Below, in pieces: positions 33,578 through 43,015 of a stretch of 64,000 bases of DNA; position 1 is the stretch's first letter; each line of letters begins with the position of its first letter. The stretch is taken from positions 1 through 64,000 of the forward strand of contig JAAYVD010000057.1 in the NCBI GenBank assembly GCA_012517355.1, in the 5' to 3' direction. The position numbers and the translations under genes were made by a program. Source of the DNA: Candidatus Rifleibacteriota bacterium (lineage in GTDB: Bacteria > Muiribacteriota > Ozemobacteria > Ozemobacterales > Ozemobacteraceae). A model generated the notes under the pieces. The model saw only the letters and a program-made list of their open reading frames with translations. It ran no database searches and had not been told where the DNA came from.

Positions 33578-36394
33578 TCAGGACCCCTGGTCGGTCTCGG
33601 ACCGCTGGCGGGCGCGGCCCTTGGCCCGCTTCAGGGCCGTGGCCAAGTCGGTCCCGGCGGGTGGGGGGGGGGCGGATTCCGGCTCCAGGGCGGGAGAGCC
33701 CCCGTCGGGGCCGCCATTTCCCCCTCCTTCCGGTGCCAGGCCGGGAGGAGGGGACGGCGCCCTGACGGCGGGACCGGACGGCGAGCGACGGTCCCAGGCC
33801 ACCCCGGGCCACCGCCAGCGGAAGCCGCCCCAGAGCTGGCCAAGGACCCCGGTGCGGCGCTCCAGGACCTCCAGCAGGAAGAGGAAGGCGGCGAGCAGCA
33901 GGAGCCAGGAGGCGATCTCCACCTGGCGCCAGGAGCGGGGCATGTCCTTCCAGATGGCCGGCAGATCCAGGCGGTCCTTGCCACCGGTGGCCGCGGCCAG
34001 GGCTTCGAGGGTCACCGCTCCCTTCAGCCCGTCGTCGGGGGCGAACTCGGCGGAATACGGCAGGCAGACGGGCGGCACCGGCAGCACCTTGCGTGCCGTC
34101 AACCGGATGCCGGCCAGCAGGACCTCGCCGCCCAGCAGGGGGATGTCGCAGGTCAGCAGATCGGGGGCCGCCCAGTCCATGGTCACGCTGAACGAGGCCG
34201 GCTTCTCGCCCGCCCGGGACCGCAGGGCGACGACCTCGGGAGTGACCGAGAAGGGAAGGGTGTCCCGCCCGGGGTCGAGGTGGAGGCGGATCCGGCACAG
34301 GCCGTTGACCAATTCGCGCGTCACCGCCGTGTTCCAGGCCAGGTTCTCGGCCCCGCCCGCCACCCAGCGGGCCAGGCTCGAAAACAGGTCGCCCGCCTGG
34401 TTCCAGGTGGCGAGGGGGCCGGTGAACGGCCCGTCAAGCTCGCCGGCATAGGTCAGAACCCGCCCCGCGCCCGTCTGCCAGGCGGCGACGACCGGGGCCT
34501 TGTACTCGTCGGTGGTGACCGCCCCCAGAAAGGCCCCGGGGCGCAGGTAGCACAGGTTGTACCCGCCGAGGGAAGGTGGCGGCCCGAACATGGTCGGGGT
34601 CAATGTCTGCATGCCCTGGGCGATGGCGAAGGGGGTCGGTTCGTCGACGAAGGTGCTGCGCGAAACGACGAAGGTGTCCTGCGCGAAGATGCGGGGCAGT
34701 TCCTGGGGATTGGGGGTGAAGAACGACCGGCCGCCGCCGCGCTTGGCGATATCGACCAGCAGGGGGGCATCGGGGTCGGTCGGCTCGCCCAGACCGACCA
34801 CGCTGACGGTCATGCCTGCCCGCCGGCACTTCTCCACCAGTTCCCAGTACTGGCCGGGTTGCTCGGAATCACAGGCGTCGGCGAACAGGATCATGTGCTT
34901 CGTCTGGGCCTGGGCCGAGTTGAGCATCTGGGCCCCGGCTGCCAGGCCCTCGTAGATGAAGATGCCCCCGCCTTCCGACTCGACCGATAGGATCTTGCTC
35001 CGCAGGGTGGCGGGGGCGGTGATCGGGCCGATCGGCACCACCACGTGCGGCGAACTGTCGACGGCGATGACCCCGAGCTCGTCGTTGGTCGACATCAGGT
35101 TCAGCACTTCGACGGCGGCCAGGTTGGCCAGGTCCATCTTGGTCTTCCCTCCGCCGGCCGCCATGGCCATGCTGCCCGACCGGTCCATGACGATGGCGAT
35201 GGCCATGGCCATCTTGCGGTGCTCGCTGCGCAGTTCCATCGAGACGGGCAGCAACGGGTCGAGAGAGGAGCGGAAGTAGCCGCCCGGGCCGAAGCTGTTC
35301 TTCCCCCCGGCCATCAGCAGGCCTCCCCCGGTCTCGGTCAGCCAGGCGCCGAGGGTCTGCATGCCGTGCAGGCCCAGCTGGCCGGCCGGCACGTTGTCGA
35401 GGACGATGCCGCAGAACTTCGCCAGCTCGTCGAGGCTCCAGGCCAGCTCCCCGGGGCCGGCCACCCGGACGCGCAGCCCCGCTGACTCGATCAGGCGCGG
35501 GAAGGCCGACCCGGGGTGGTTGGTCACCAGCAGCAACGGCCGGGCCCCCGCCACCCCTACCAGGGCCTGGGCGGCGTTGTTCTCGGGCAGCGGGTCAGGG
35601 GCCGAGGCCACCACCTGGAAGGAATACCGCAGCACGCCGCCGTCCTCGCCGGCCTGGTCCTTCAAAAAGACCCGGCTGAGGCCGGCCGGCACCTGGCGCA
35701 GGCCGTTGGCCAGCCGCTCGGCCCCCCGCCAGGCGGTGAACCGGACCTCCTGGGCCACCGGCGACCGGATCCAGCAGGTGACGAGGAAGGACTCGCCCGG
35801 CTGCACCAGGGGCGGGACGTCGATGCGGTCGAAGGCCAGGTCGAGCAGGCCCGATCGGCCGTACAGGCGGTAATCCACCGGCACCTGGCGGTGGCCCGCC
35901 CGGTGGACCGCCCGCGCCGGGTCGATCCCGGTCCAGTTCCCGTCTGACAGGATCAGGATCCGGCCCGGGGCGTCCTGTGGGATCAGGGACAGGCCCTTGT
36001 CGAGCGCTTCCCCGAGCACCGAGCCGTCGCGGCCGATCTCCTGGAAGAACCCCTGGAAAGGGGCGTTGCCGGGGGCCAGCTCGACCGCCGAGGTCTCGCC
36101 GAACGAGACCACGGCCATCCGTCCATGTTCGGGCATGGCGGCGCGCACCCGCTTGATCGTCTCCTGGTGCTGGCTGTCGGCTTCCGCCGGCATCGACCGG
36201 CTGCGGTCGGCCACCACCACCACGACCCCCTCCCGACCGGGGATGGGGATGATCGGCTCGGCCAGGGCGAGCGCCACCAGCAAAAAGACCAGGGACCGCA
36301 GCCACCAGGTGCCGCGCGACGGGGGGGGGCGCAGCAGCAGCAGGATCACCAGCGGGATCAGCAGCAGCAGCCAGGCGGGGGCGAGCAGCATCAT
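33578..36394 (-). CDS. Large double-VWA membrane protein (BatA-like)
   Basis: A 938-residue protein. Two membrane helices at the N-terminus (about 3-20 and 31-46) are followed by a von Willebrand factor A domain with DRSRSMPA (about 63-70) and a GATase-1-like middle part. A second VWA domain near residue 400 has the metal-binding DRSGSM motif and a DACDSEQ segment. A further membrane helix (about 855-875) precedes a Pro/Gly-rich, basic C-terminal tail. VWA membrane proteins of this type work with MoxR ATPases. Its start overlaps the previous gene by ATGA and it is the last gene of the MoxR operon. Its binding partner is unknown; the metal-site motif DxSxS is intact in the second domain and at least partly in the first. 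Confidence 0.82.
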   Translation of the reverse strand: MMLLAPAWLLLLIPLVILLLLRPPPSRGTWWLRSLVFLLVALALAEPIIPIPGREGVVVVVADRSRSMPAEADSQHQETIKRVRAAMPEHGRMAVVSFGETSAVELAPGNAPFQGFFQEIGRDGSVLGEALDKGLSLIPQDAPGRILILSDGNWTGIDPARAVHRAGHRQVPVDYRLYGRSGLLDLAFDRIDVPPLVQPGESFLVTCWIRSPVAQEVRFTAWRGAERLANGLRQVPAGLSRVFLKDQAGEDGGVLRYSFQVVASAPDPLPENNAAQALVGVAGARPLLLVTNHPGSAFPRLIESAGLRVRVAGPGELAWSLDELAKFCGIVLDNVPAGQLGLHGMQTLGAWLTETGGGLLMAGGKNSFGPGGYFRSSLDPLLPVSMELRSEHRKMAMAIAIVMDRSGSMAMAAGGGKTKMDLANLAAVEVLNLMSTNDELGVIAVDSSPHVVVPIGPITAPATLRSKILSVESEGGGIFIYEGLAAGAQMLNSAQAQTKHMILFADACDSEQPGQYWELVEKCRRAGMTVSVVGLGEPTDPDAPLLVDIAKRGGGRSFFTPNPQELPRIFAQDTFVVSRSTFVDEPTPFAIAQGMQTLTPTMFGPPPSLGGYNLCYLRPGAFLGAVTTDEYKAPVVAAWQTGAGRVLTYAGELDGPFTGPLATWNQAGDLFSSLARWVAGGAENLAWNTAVTRELVNGLCRIRLHLDPGRDTLPFSVTPEVVALRSRAGEKPASFSVTMDWAAPDLLTCDIPLLGGEVLLAGIRLTARKVLPVPPVCLPYSAEFAPDDGLKGAVTLEALAAATGGKDRLDLPAIWKDMPRSWRQVEIASWLLLLAAFLFLLEVLERRTGVLGQLWGGFRWRWPGVAWDRRSPSGPAVRAPSPPPGLAPEGGGNGGPDGGSPALEPESAPPPPAGTDLATALKRAKGRARQRSETDQGS

Positions 36395-38142
36395 ACGCGG
36401 GGCCCTCCTGCGCCGGCGACCGAGATCAGGAACAGGTGCAGCCCGAGCAGCAGGGCACCCGGGAGCAGGAAGGCCCAGCCGAGGTCGAGGGACTCCTGCC
36501 GGAAGGCCTCGGACCGCGTCCAGTCACCCCACCGGCCGCTGGCACCACGTGTCAGATCGGATTCGCCCCGGGCCAGGCAGTTGACGGCGAAGGTCGAGGT
36601 GGCCGGCCCGTTCTCGACCGTGTGGAGACCGGGGCCGGTGGGCAGGAAGACGGCCACCTCGCCGTTGGAGCGCACCGGCACCGTCTCGCCTTCGGGGGTC
36701 CGCACCCGCAGGTCGGGAACGCCGGGCACCGCCTGCAGACGCGCTTCCATGCCCAGGCGCAGGTTGGGCTGGGCGGGGCCGGGCAGCAGCGACTGCCGCC
36801 AGCGGACGAGATTCCAGAAGAGGATCGGCCAGTTGGGGGTGTTGTGGAAGTTCGACTGGCGCGGGTCGTAGCGGGCCTGGAACCGGCGTGCCCCCTGGGC
36901 CAGCCGTTCCTCGGTCACGAGGGGGGTGTTGGCCAGCAGCAGAACCGGTACGCCCCGGAGGGTGCCCGAGGCGGGGGCGCCCCAGACCACGCCGCCGAGG
37001 GACAGGCCCTCGGCCAGGGGAGAGGTGCGGTCGATGGCGAATGGCCCCAGGAAAGGCTCGGCGTCAGAGGCGGCGGCGAACTCCCAGACCCACTGCCCGG
37101 GGGCGGGGGGGGCCTCCGAAGTCGTCCGGACCAGGAGCTCGGCGGGCCCGGTGGCGGCCATGACCAGGCCGGTGGCCTCCAACGCCCGCTCCGTCAGTTG
37201 GTGCAGCGGCCCGCCGCCGAGCCGGACGGCCGTTTTGACCTGCCGTTGCTGGGGGGCGACCAGGATCATCTCGTTGTCGATGGGCAGGGCATCGGCGGGC
37301 AGCCGCACCCGCACCGGGGCGGTGGCCGACTCCAGATCGAAGACCTCCCGGCGGGTGTCGAATGCCCCGATGTCGAGGGAAAAGTCCCGCCCGACGGGGG
37401 TCTCGGCCCGGCCCGCCACCCGGACGGGCTGGGACGACAGGTTGGCGATCTCCACGAAGAAGCGGTCCTTCGCCCCGAACATGGTCCGGCCGCCGTTGAC
37501 GATGGCCAGGTTGTCGAGGGGGCGGCCGAACGCCCACCACTGCAGGCGGCCGTCGGCGGGGGGATCGGCCGGGGCCCGGTCGGTGATGACCAGCAGGCGC
37601 GCGCTGTGTTCGCGGGTCTCCCGGGCCAGGGCGACGCCCAGGTCGAGGTCGCCGGCCGGCGACCCGCATTTCCACAAAGGCCAGAGCGCGCGCAGCTGGG
37701 CCACGGCGCGGCAGGTCTCGCCCAGGAACTCGGCGCGCCCTCCCGCCACGATCAGCCGCACCTGGTAGCCGGGATGGGCGGCCAGTTCGGCTTCGACGGC
37801 CCGGATCGCCTGGGCGCGCGGCGAGTCGGGTTCACCGGCCCGCATCGAGAAGGAATCGTCGAGGATCACCAGCAGCGGCAGGGCCTGCCCGGGGGCCACA
37901 CCGCGGGGGCTGGCGGCAGCCAGCGCGACCAGCACCACGATCAGGATCTCGAGGGCCAGCAGCAGCGGCATCTGCGGCTGTTGCAACCAGCGCCCGCCTT
38001 CCGAAGGCCGCCGCTGCTCGGCCCACAGCAGCAGGGAACCGACCGTCCGGGGCTGGGAGCGGGTGCGGAACAGGTAGATGCCGACCAGGGCGACGACGAT
38101 GGCGAACCCGCCCCACAGGGCGGTGGCGAAGGTGAGGGTCAT
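36391..38142 (-). CDS. BatA-like membrane protein with VWA domain
   Basis: A 583-residue protein. N-terminal membrane helices (about 5-24 and 60-78) match the BatA/aerotolerance-regulator N-terminal region, with a Gln/Arg/Pro-rich loop between them. A VWA domain (about 88-230) has the metal-binding motif DDSFSM (about 94-99). A long beta-rich extracytoplasmic region (about 235-540) and a C-terminal helix (about 550-575, LDLGWAFLLPGALLLGLHLF) follow. It begins three bases after the DUF58 gene and overlaps the next VWA gene by ATGA. The pair of large VWA proteins probably forms the output of the MoxR module. Confidence 0.82.
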   Translation of the reverse strand: MTLTFATALWGGFAIVVALVGIYLFRTRSQPRTVGSLLLWAEQRRPSEGGRWLQQPQMPLLLALEILIVVLVALAAASPRGVAPGQALPLLVILDDSFSMRAGEPDSPRAQAIRAVEAELAAHPGYQVRLIVAGGRAEFLGETCRAVAQLRALWPLWKCGSPAGDLDLGVALARETREHSARLLVITDRAPADPPADGRLQWWAFGRPLDNLAIVNGGRTMFGAKDRFFVEIANLSSQPVRVAGRAETPVGRDFSLDIGAFDTRREVFDLESATAPVRVRLPADALPIDNEMILVAPQQRQVKTAVRLGGGPLHQLTERALEATGLVMAATGPAELLVRTTSEAPPAPGQWVWEFAAASDAEPFLGPFAIDRTSPLAEGLSLGGVVWGAPASGTLRGVPVLLLANTPLVTEERLAQGARRFQARYDPRQSNFHNTPNWPILFWNLVRWRQSLLPGPAQPNLRLGMEARLQAVPGVPDLRVRTPEGETVPVRSNGEVAVFLPTGPGLHTVENGPATSTFAVNCLARGESDLTRGASGRWGDWTRSEAFRQESLDLGWAFLLPGALLLGLHLFLISVAGAGGPRV

Positions 38143-38145
38143 GCG

Positions 38146-39018
38146 CTACACCGCCGACAGGAACTGCCGTTCCACGATGGGGGTGGGCTTCCAGCCTTCG
38201 ACGAGCCGCTCGGCGACGATGGTCACCAGGGTCGCCCCGACCTTGCGGCAGGCCAGGAGCCAGTGGTCCTGGTGGCGGGCGAGGTGGGCCCGGTAGCGGG
38301 CCAGGGCGGCCTGGTCGAGGAACACCTCCTCCTCGCGTCCGGTCTCGCTGTCGATGAGGCAGACGTTGCCCTGGAAGGGCGGCTGCAGTTCGTCGAGCGC
38401 CAGCACCTGCACCACCAGCACCGCCGCTGCCTGGTGGGCGAGCAGGCGCAGGATCGAGCCGGGGTCGGCCTCCCACAGCAGGTCGCTGACCAGGATCCGC
38501 AGCCCGTGCGGCCGCAGGGTGGGGGGCAGCCGGGCCAGAGCACTGCCGGCATCGCCGGGGTGGTCGAGGGTGATCCCTTCCCAGGAACTGGGGGGGAGGT
38601 GGCCGTTGCGCACCCGCTCGCAGCCGGCCCCGATCCGCCAGGGGACGCAGGTGAACCCGGCGTTGTCCGCCGCCTTGGCCAGCAGCGCGGCCAGCCCGAC
38701 CGTGGCGCGGCCCTTCTGGGTGCCTGGCAGGGCCATCGAGACCGAGGCGTCGAACAGCACGTCGGCGTGGGGCGAGATCTCCTCGCGGAACAGCTTGATC
38801 GACAGGCGGTCGTTGCGGGCCAGGGCCTGCCAGTTGATGTGGCGGATGTCGTCGCCGGGCTGGTACTCGCGGTGGTCGAGGAACTCCAGCGAACTTCCCA
38901 CCCCGCGGCCGACCCGGGTTCCCGACAGTCCCCGTTGCAACTGGTTCGGCACCCCCAGCAGATAGGGGGCCCCGGCCACCTCGCCTTCCCGCAGGAAGGT
39001 CCGCTCGGCTTCACCCAT
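38146..39018 (-). CDS. DUF58-domain protein
   Basis: A predicted 290-residue protein of the DUF58 family, which is almost always encoded next to MoxR ATPases. The family signature is clear near residues 38-80: FLDHREYQPGDDIRHINWQ followed by ALARNDRLSIKLFREE. A VWA-like fold is suggested by VLFDASVSM (about 86-94) and the later ILVSDLLWE. No membrane helix is seen. I start at the ATG at 39018, which has a good G-rich ribosome-binding site and overlaps the upstream permease gene by eight bases; a GTG at 39048 is possible. It may bind target proteins or bridge MoxR to the VWA partners. Confidence 0.9.
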   Translation of the reverse strand: MGEAERTFLREGEVAGAPYLLGVPNQLQRGLSGTRVGRGVGSSLEFLDHREYQPGDDIRHINWQALARNDRLSIKLFREEISPHADVLFDASVSMALPGTQKGRATVGLAALLAKAADNAGFTCVPWRIGAGCERVRNGHLPPSSWEGITLDHPGDAGSALARLPPTLRPHGLRILVSDLLWEADPGSILRLLAHQAAAVLVVQVLALDELQPPFQGNVCLIDSETGREEEVFLDQAALARYRAHLARHQDHWLLACRKVGATLVTIVAERLVEGWKPTPIVERQFLSAV

Positions 39019-40519
39019 CCGCCGTTCCCCCCTTGCCCCGCGCGACACGGAAAGGGGCGGGCGGCGGCAGCGGGATGAACTTCGCCCACTGTTCCGACAG
39101 CCAGGGGAGGTTGGCCAGGCCCGACAGCAGGGCCCAACCGGCCTGGGTGCCCAGCACGGCGAACTGGTGCCGCCGCTCCCAGGCCAGGAACGGCGAGAAG
39201 TACAGGAAGGCCGGGGTTTCCCGGGTGCTGAGGCCGAGGACGGCCGCGCCCAGGAAGGGGAAGATGCCCGTCAGCAAAAACAACCCGAGGGGGAAATGGG
39301 CCCCGTACTCGTCGGCCAGCCCCATGGCGATCGACCACCGCCGCAACAGCAGGCCGGTCATGGCCAGGTTGAAGGTATACAGGATGGTGGTGAAGGCCCC
39401 CACTTCGCTCTCGGCGTTCCCGATGCCCGCCACGCTCCGCCCGAGGGCAAGGCCCCCGCCCTTGAAGCCGACGATCAAAAACAGCGTCAGCAGCGAGGCC
39501 CAGGCCATCCCGCCCGCCGCTCCCGAGGAGAACAGGAAGCCGCGCAGCCGGCCCAACGGCCCGGCCGGGGTTTCGGCCAGCACGCGCCGGCCGGGTTCGA
39601 GGCGGTCGGCGGCCGACATGGGAAGGGCGAAGACGGCCACGACGGTCAGCAGCCCCGCCCAGAACTCGAACGGCTGCGGGCTGCCGCCGACCGAGGTGAG
39701 AACGGCCGTCAGGATGAAGGTGAGCCCGAAGAACCAGGTGAGGAACCGCCGGGCCCCTCCGGAGCGGTTGGCCGCCGGCGGACTGACCTGGGCGATGGCC
39801 ATCTCGTAGGCCACCCCGCCGAGCAGGATGATGATCAACAGCGGTTCCCAATACTGGGCGAGCATTTCCCCCCAACCGGTGAATCCGCGCCGCCGGACGG
39901 ACTGGATGAACCCCTGGAAGGCCATGTTCCCCATGTACAGGAACCAGCCGCCAACCAGGAGCATGCCCGCCGCCGAATTCTGGCGGGATGGCCCCACGGC
40001 GGCCAGGACGACCAGCAGGTAGATCAGCCCGGTGAACAGAAAGCCCCCGCCGAGAATGACGAAGATGGTGGGGAAGTCGATGCCGCGCAGGAAGACGGCG
40101 AGGGTGGCGAGCGGGGAATGCAGGGCGTAGAACATCGCCGTCATCACCATGGGCGAGACGACCTTGCCGTGGATGATCTGGCGCGGGGTGAGGCCGGTGA
40201 TCAGGAACAGGTCCTGCTCGCCGGGGGCGAAATCCTGGTTCAGGCGCCAGGCGATCACCAGAGGCATGATGCCCATGGTGGTCACCACCAGGATCTGCAG
40301 CATGGCGTGGAAGACCTCCCAGCCGGCCTGCATGGAGCTCCGGCGGATCTCCCCGTCCATGGCGGCGAACAGCACCAGCAGCTGCAGAAACAGGAAGATC
40401 AGTACCGCCCCCTGGAAGAACCGGCCCCGGCAGGCCTGGCGGAGATCCTTGACCAGGAGCGGGTTGAGCCGGTCGTCCGCCCAGGTCGCCAGGTTGCGTG
40501 CCGCCGCCGAAACGTCCAC
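39011..40519 (-). CDS. ABC-2-type membrane permease (second of two)
   Basis: A 502-residue polytopic protein with about 11-12 hydrophobic segments. It begins with a short soluble part containing LNPLLVKDLRQACRGRFFQG, then the first helix. This 'NPhhVKELRQ' entry and the motif DLFLITGLTPRQIIHGK are shared with the next gene upstream, which shows the two are paralogs. The ABC ATPase is encoded just before them. I read these as membrane subunits of an exporter-type ABC-2 complex, possibly a heterodimer. The start is GTG at 40519, eight bases after the upstream stop. No substrate can be named. Confidence 0.8.
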   Translation of the reverse strand: MDVSAAARNLATWADDRLNPLLVKDLRQACRGRFFQGAVLIFLFLQLLVLFAAMDGEIRRSSMQAGWEVFHAMLQILVVTTMGIMPLVIAWRLNQDFAPGEQDLFLITGLTPRQIIHGKVVSPMVMTAMFYALHSPLATLAVFLRGIDFPTIFVILGGGFLFTGLIYLLVVLAAVGPSRQNSAAGMLLVGGWFLYMGNMAFQGFIQSVRRRGFTGWGEMLAQYWEPLLIIILLGGVAYEMAIAQVSPPAANRSGGARRFLTWFFGLTFILTAVLTSVGGSPQPFEFWAGLLTVVAVFALPMSAADRLEPGRRVLAETPAGPLGRLRGFLFSSGAAGGMAWASLLTLFLIVGFKGGGLALGRSVAGIGNAESEVGAFTTILYTFNLAMTGLLLRRWSIAMGLADEYGAHFPLGLFLLTGIFPFLGAAVLGLSTRETPAFLYFSPFLAWERRHQFAVLGTQAGWALLSGLANLPWLSEQWAKFIPLPPPAPFRVARGKGGTADG

Positions 40520-40527
40520 GTCCGGCC

Positions 40528-42030
40528 TCAGCTAGGCAGGGCGGAGACGTCGTCGAGATCGATCGCCCCCTCGCCGACCGGCTGGAACCGGTCCCACTGC
40601 GCTTTCATCCAGGGAAGGTGCACGAGCAGCATGAGGCCCGCGAACCCGGCCGCGAACAGCAGGCTCGTCTCCCGCCAGGAACCGTTCTGCATGCCGAGGA
40701 AGGGGTTTCCCAGCAGCCACCCCTCCTCGTCGGAGCCGAACAGGATGAACCCGATGATGGGGGGGAGGGCCCCGCCCAGGCCGGCCACCAACGCCACCAG
40801 GAACCAGGTGAAGGCTACGGGGATCCGGTCGGGGAAGAAGGTCCGGCGGATCCAGGCCCCCAGGAGGCTGTACCCGATCACGTAGAGGGTCAGCGCGACG
40901 ATCCCTTCCCGCTCGCGTTCGAAGCTGTAGCCGAGGTCCAGGCCGCCGAGCCCCCAGGCATCGAGCAGGACCACGGGCAGCACCTGGGTCATGACGATCA
41001 GGCCGATCGCCCAGGCCAGACCGCCTGCTGATCCGCTGTAGAACAGGAAAGCCAGGCGGCGCCCCAGGAAGTTCGTGGGAATCGTGCGGGCCACGCGGCG
41101 CCCGCACCAGGTGCGCTCGCTGACCGCCCCCAGGATGGCCATGCACAGCAGGCCGGTGGCGATGATGATCCAGGCCCCCAGAGGGCGGGCGTTGGCAGCC
41201 TTGACCGAGTAGACCAGCATGATCCCCAGCGACAGGGCCCAGAACCCGGTGACGAAGCGGCGGATGCCGTAGGCCCGGTTGGTGGCGGGCGGCGAGATGG
41301 CCGCCACCGACAGCACGTAGAGCATGCCCAGGCAGAAGACGAGGAACAACAGGACCGGCGTCATGTCCTCCCACAGGCCCCAGGTCAGGAGGCGGGCGCC
41401 GATGCCCATGCGCAAAAACTCGCTGGTCATCGCCACCGACAGGCCGAACACCCAGAACAGCGGCATCAGGGCCCCGAGGCCGACCACGATGCGCAGGGCG
41501 AAATTCAGGGGCAGGCAGGCGATGAACAGGCAGATGGCGATGTTCAGGCCGACTCCGACCAGGCTGAGCACCACCAGCACGAAGATCGACAGCAGGTCGA
41601 TGCCCCGGAAGAAGTAGGTGATGGTCATGTAGGGCAGGCTCGCGCAGTAGAACAGCATGACCAGGGCGAACGCGGCCAGGAACTTGCCTCGCACGATCGC
41701 CCGGGGGGTGATGGTGGTGATGAACAGCAGGTCCGAGTCGAGGTCGGACCGCTCGGTGGCGAACCGATACCCGCTGTAGACCGGCACCGCGAGCGTGCCA
41801 GCCAGCAGCACGAAGGTCATCAGGACGACGAAGGTCTCCCGGCCCAGGTCGAAGTTGTTCGTGGCGGCCTTGTCGATCAGCGAAAAGGCGAGGGTCCCGA
41901 TCTGGAAGAACAAAAACAGGATCAGGATGCCGGTGATGAACTTCCCCTGGACCGCCTGGCGCAGCTCCTTGACCACGATCGGGTTGAGGGCATCGTCGAT
42001 CCACTCGTAGGCGGCATGCAGGATCCTCAC
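40528..42030 (-). CDS. ABC-2-type membrane permease (first of two)
   Basis: A 500-residue polytopic membrane protein, similar in layout to the next gene: an N-terminal LNPIVVKELRQAVQGKFITG, about 11-12 membrane helices and the shared DLLFITTITPRAIVRGKFLA stretch near residue 105. The start is GTG at 42030. It lies 55 bases after the ABC ATPase gene and eight bases before its paralog, so ATPase plus two permeases form one transporter set. The presence of two permeases suggests a heterodimer. Confidence 0.8.
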   Translation of the reverse strand: MRILHAAYEWIDDALNPIVVKELRQAVQGKFITGILILFLFFQIGTLAFSLIDKAATNNFDLGRETFVVLMTFVLLAGTLAVPVYSGYRFATERSDLDSDLLFITTITPRAIVRGKFLAAFALVMLFYCASLPYMTITYFFRGIDLLSIFVLVVLSLVGVGLNIAICLFIACLPLNFALRIVVGLGALMPLFWVFGLSVAMTSEFLRMGIGARLLTWGLWEDMTPVLLFLVFCLGMLYVLSVAAISPPATNRAYGIRRFVTGFWALSLGIMLVYSVKAANARPLGAWIIIATGLLCMAILGAVSERTWCGRRVARTIPTNFLGRRLAFLFYSGSAGGLAWAIGLIVMTQVLPVVLLDAWGLGGLDLGYSFEREREGIVALTLYVIGYSLLGAWIRRTFFPDRIPVAFTWFLVALVAGLGGALPPIIGFILFGSDEEGWLLGNPFLGMQNGSWRETSLLFAAGFAGLMLLVHLPWMKAQWDRFQPVGEGAIDLDDVSALPS

Positions 42031-42085
42031 GGCCGGACCCTCCCCGCCGCGTCCATGGTCAGGCTCTCCCGGGCCGGCGTCGCCC

Positions 42086-43015
42086 TCACTGCACGTCCCC
42101 CTTCGTCACGTTCATGAACACCGCCTCCAGGTTGCTCAGGCGGGGCCGGAATTCCACCACCGCGAAGCCCTTGCCGATGATGGCGGCCAGCAGCGCCGCG
42201 CAGGCCTGGTCGTCGCCGTCCAGGTCGATCTCGACGTCGGTGCCGATCAACCGGGCCTCCCGGACGTTCGGCAGGAGCAGGGCCTCCTCGGCCAGGCGGG
42301 CGTGGTCGGCCATCACGCGCACCAGCATGGCCCGCCCCATCCGCTCGGGGGCGGTGATCTCCTCGAGGGTGCCCGAGCGCAGCAGCCGCCCCTGCTCGAT
42401 GATCAGGGCGGAATCGCAGATCTCGGCCAGCTCGGTCAGGATGTGGGAACTGATCAGGATCCCCTTGCCGCGGCCGGCCAGCACGCGCACCAGTTCGCGC
42501 AGCTCGATGCGGGCGCGCGGGTCGAGGCCGGCGGCCGGTTCGTCCATCAGCAGGATCTGCGGGTCGTGGATCAGGGCGCGGGCCAGGCTGACCCGCTGTT
42601 TCATGCCTTTCGACAGCTCGCCGAGCATCTTCTCGCGGATGCCCATCAGGTTGGTGAACTCCTCGAGACTCTGGATCAGGCTTTCCCGGCGCCGCAGGCC
42701 GATGCCGTAGGCCCGGGCGAAGAAGTCGAGATACTCGTGGATGGTGATGTCGCGATGGACCGGCAGCGAGTCGGGAACGTAGCCGATGACCGCCCGGGCC
42801 CGCTCGGGATGCTCGAGCAGGGAAACCCCTTCCAGGAGCGCGTCGCCGGAAGTGGGCTCGTCGAGGGTCGACAGGATGCGCATCGTCGTGGTCTTGCCGG
42901 CCCCGTTCGGGCCGACGAACCCCACGATTTCCCCCGACCCGATGGTGAAGGAGACGTCGTCGAGGGCTTTTGTTTCGCCGTACAGCCGGCGCAGGTGGCG
43001 CACTTCCAGCTTCAT
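42086..43015 (-). CDS. ABC transporter ATPase of the MoxR/VWA operon
   Basis: A predicted 309-residue ATPase. Walker A GPNGAGKTTTMRIL (about 34-47), the signature LSKGMKQRVSLARALIH, Walker B ILLMDEPAAGLDPRAR and the His switch ILISSHILTELAEICD are all present. A C-terminal extension of about 80 residues is typical of ABC-2 exporter ATPases. The start is the ATG at 43015, overlapping the upstream gene's stop by ATGA; the frame is open upstream only as a shadow. It should energise the two permeases that follow. Confidence 0.93.
   Translation of the reverse strand: MKLEVRHLRRLYGETKALDDVSFTIGSGEIVGFVGPNGAGKTTTMRILSTLDEPTSGDALLEGVSLLEHPERARAVIGYVPDSLPVHRDITIHEYLDFFARAYGIGLRRRESLIQSLEEFTNLMGIREKMLGELSKGMKQRVSLARALIHDPQILLMDEPAAGLDPRARIELRELVRVLAGRGKGILISSHILTELAEICDSALIIEQGRLLRSGTLEEITAPERMGRAMLVRVMADHARLAEEALLLPNVREARLIGTDVEIDLDGDDQACAALLAAIIGKGFAVVEFRPRLSNLEAVFMNVTKGDVQ

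Noticed and set aside
36436-39078. An 880-codon open frame on the plus strand
   Set aside because: It is antisense to the VWA and DUF58 genes, and its translation is low-complexity.
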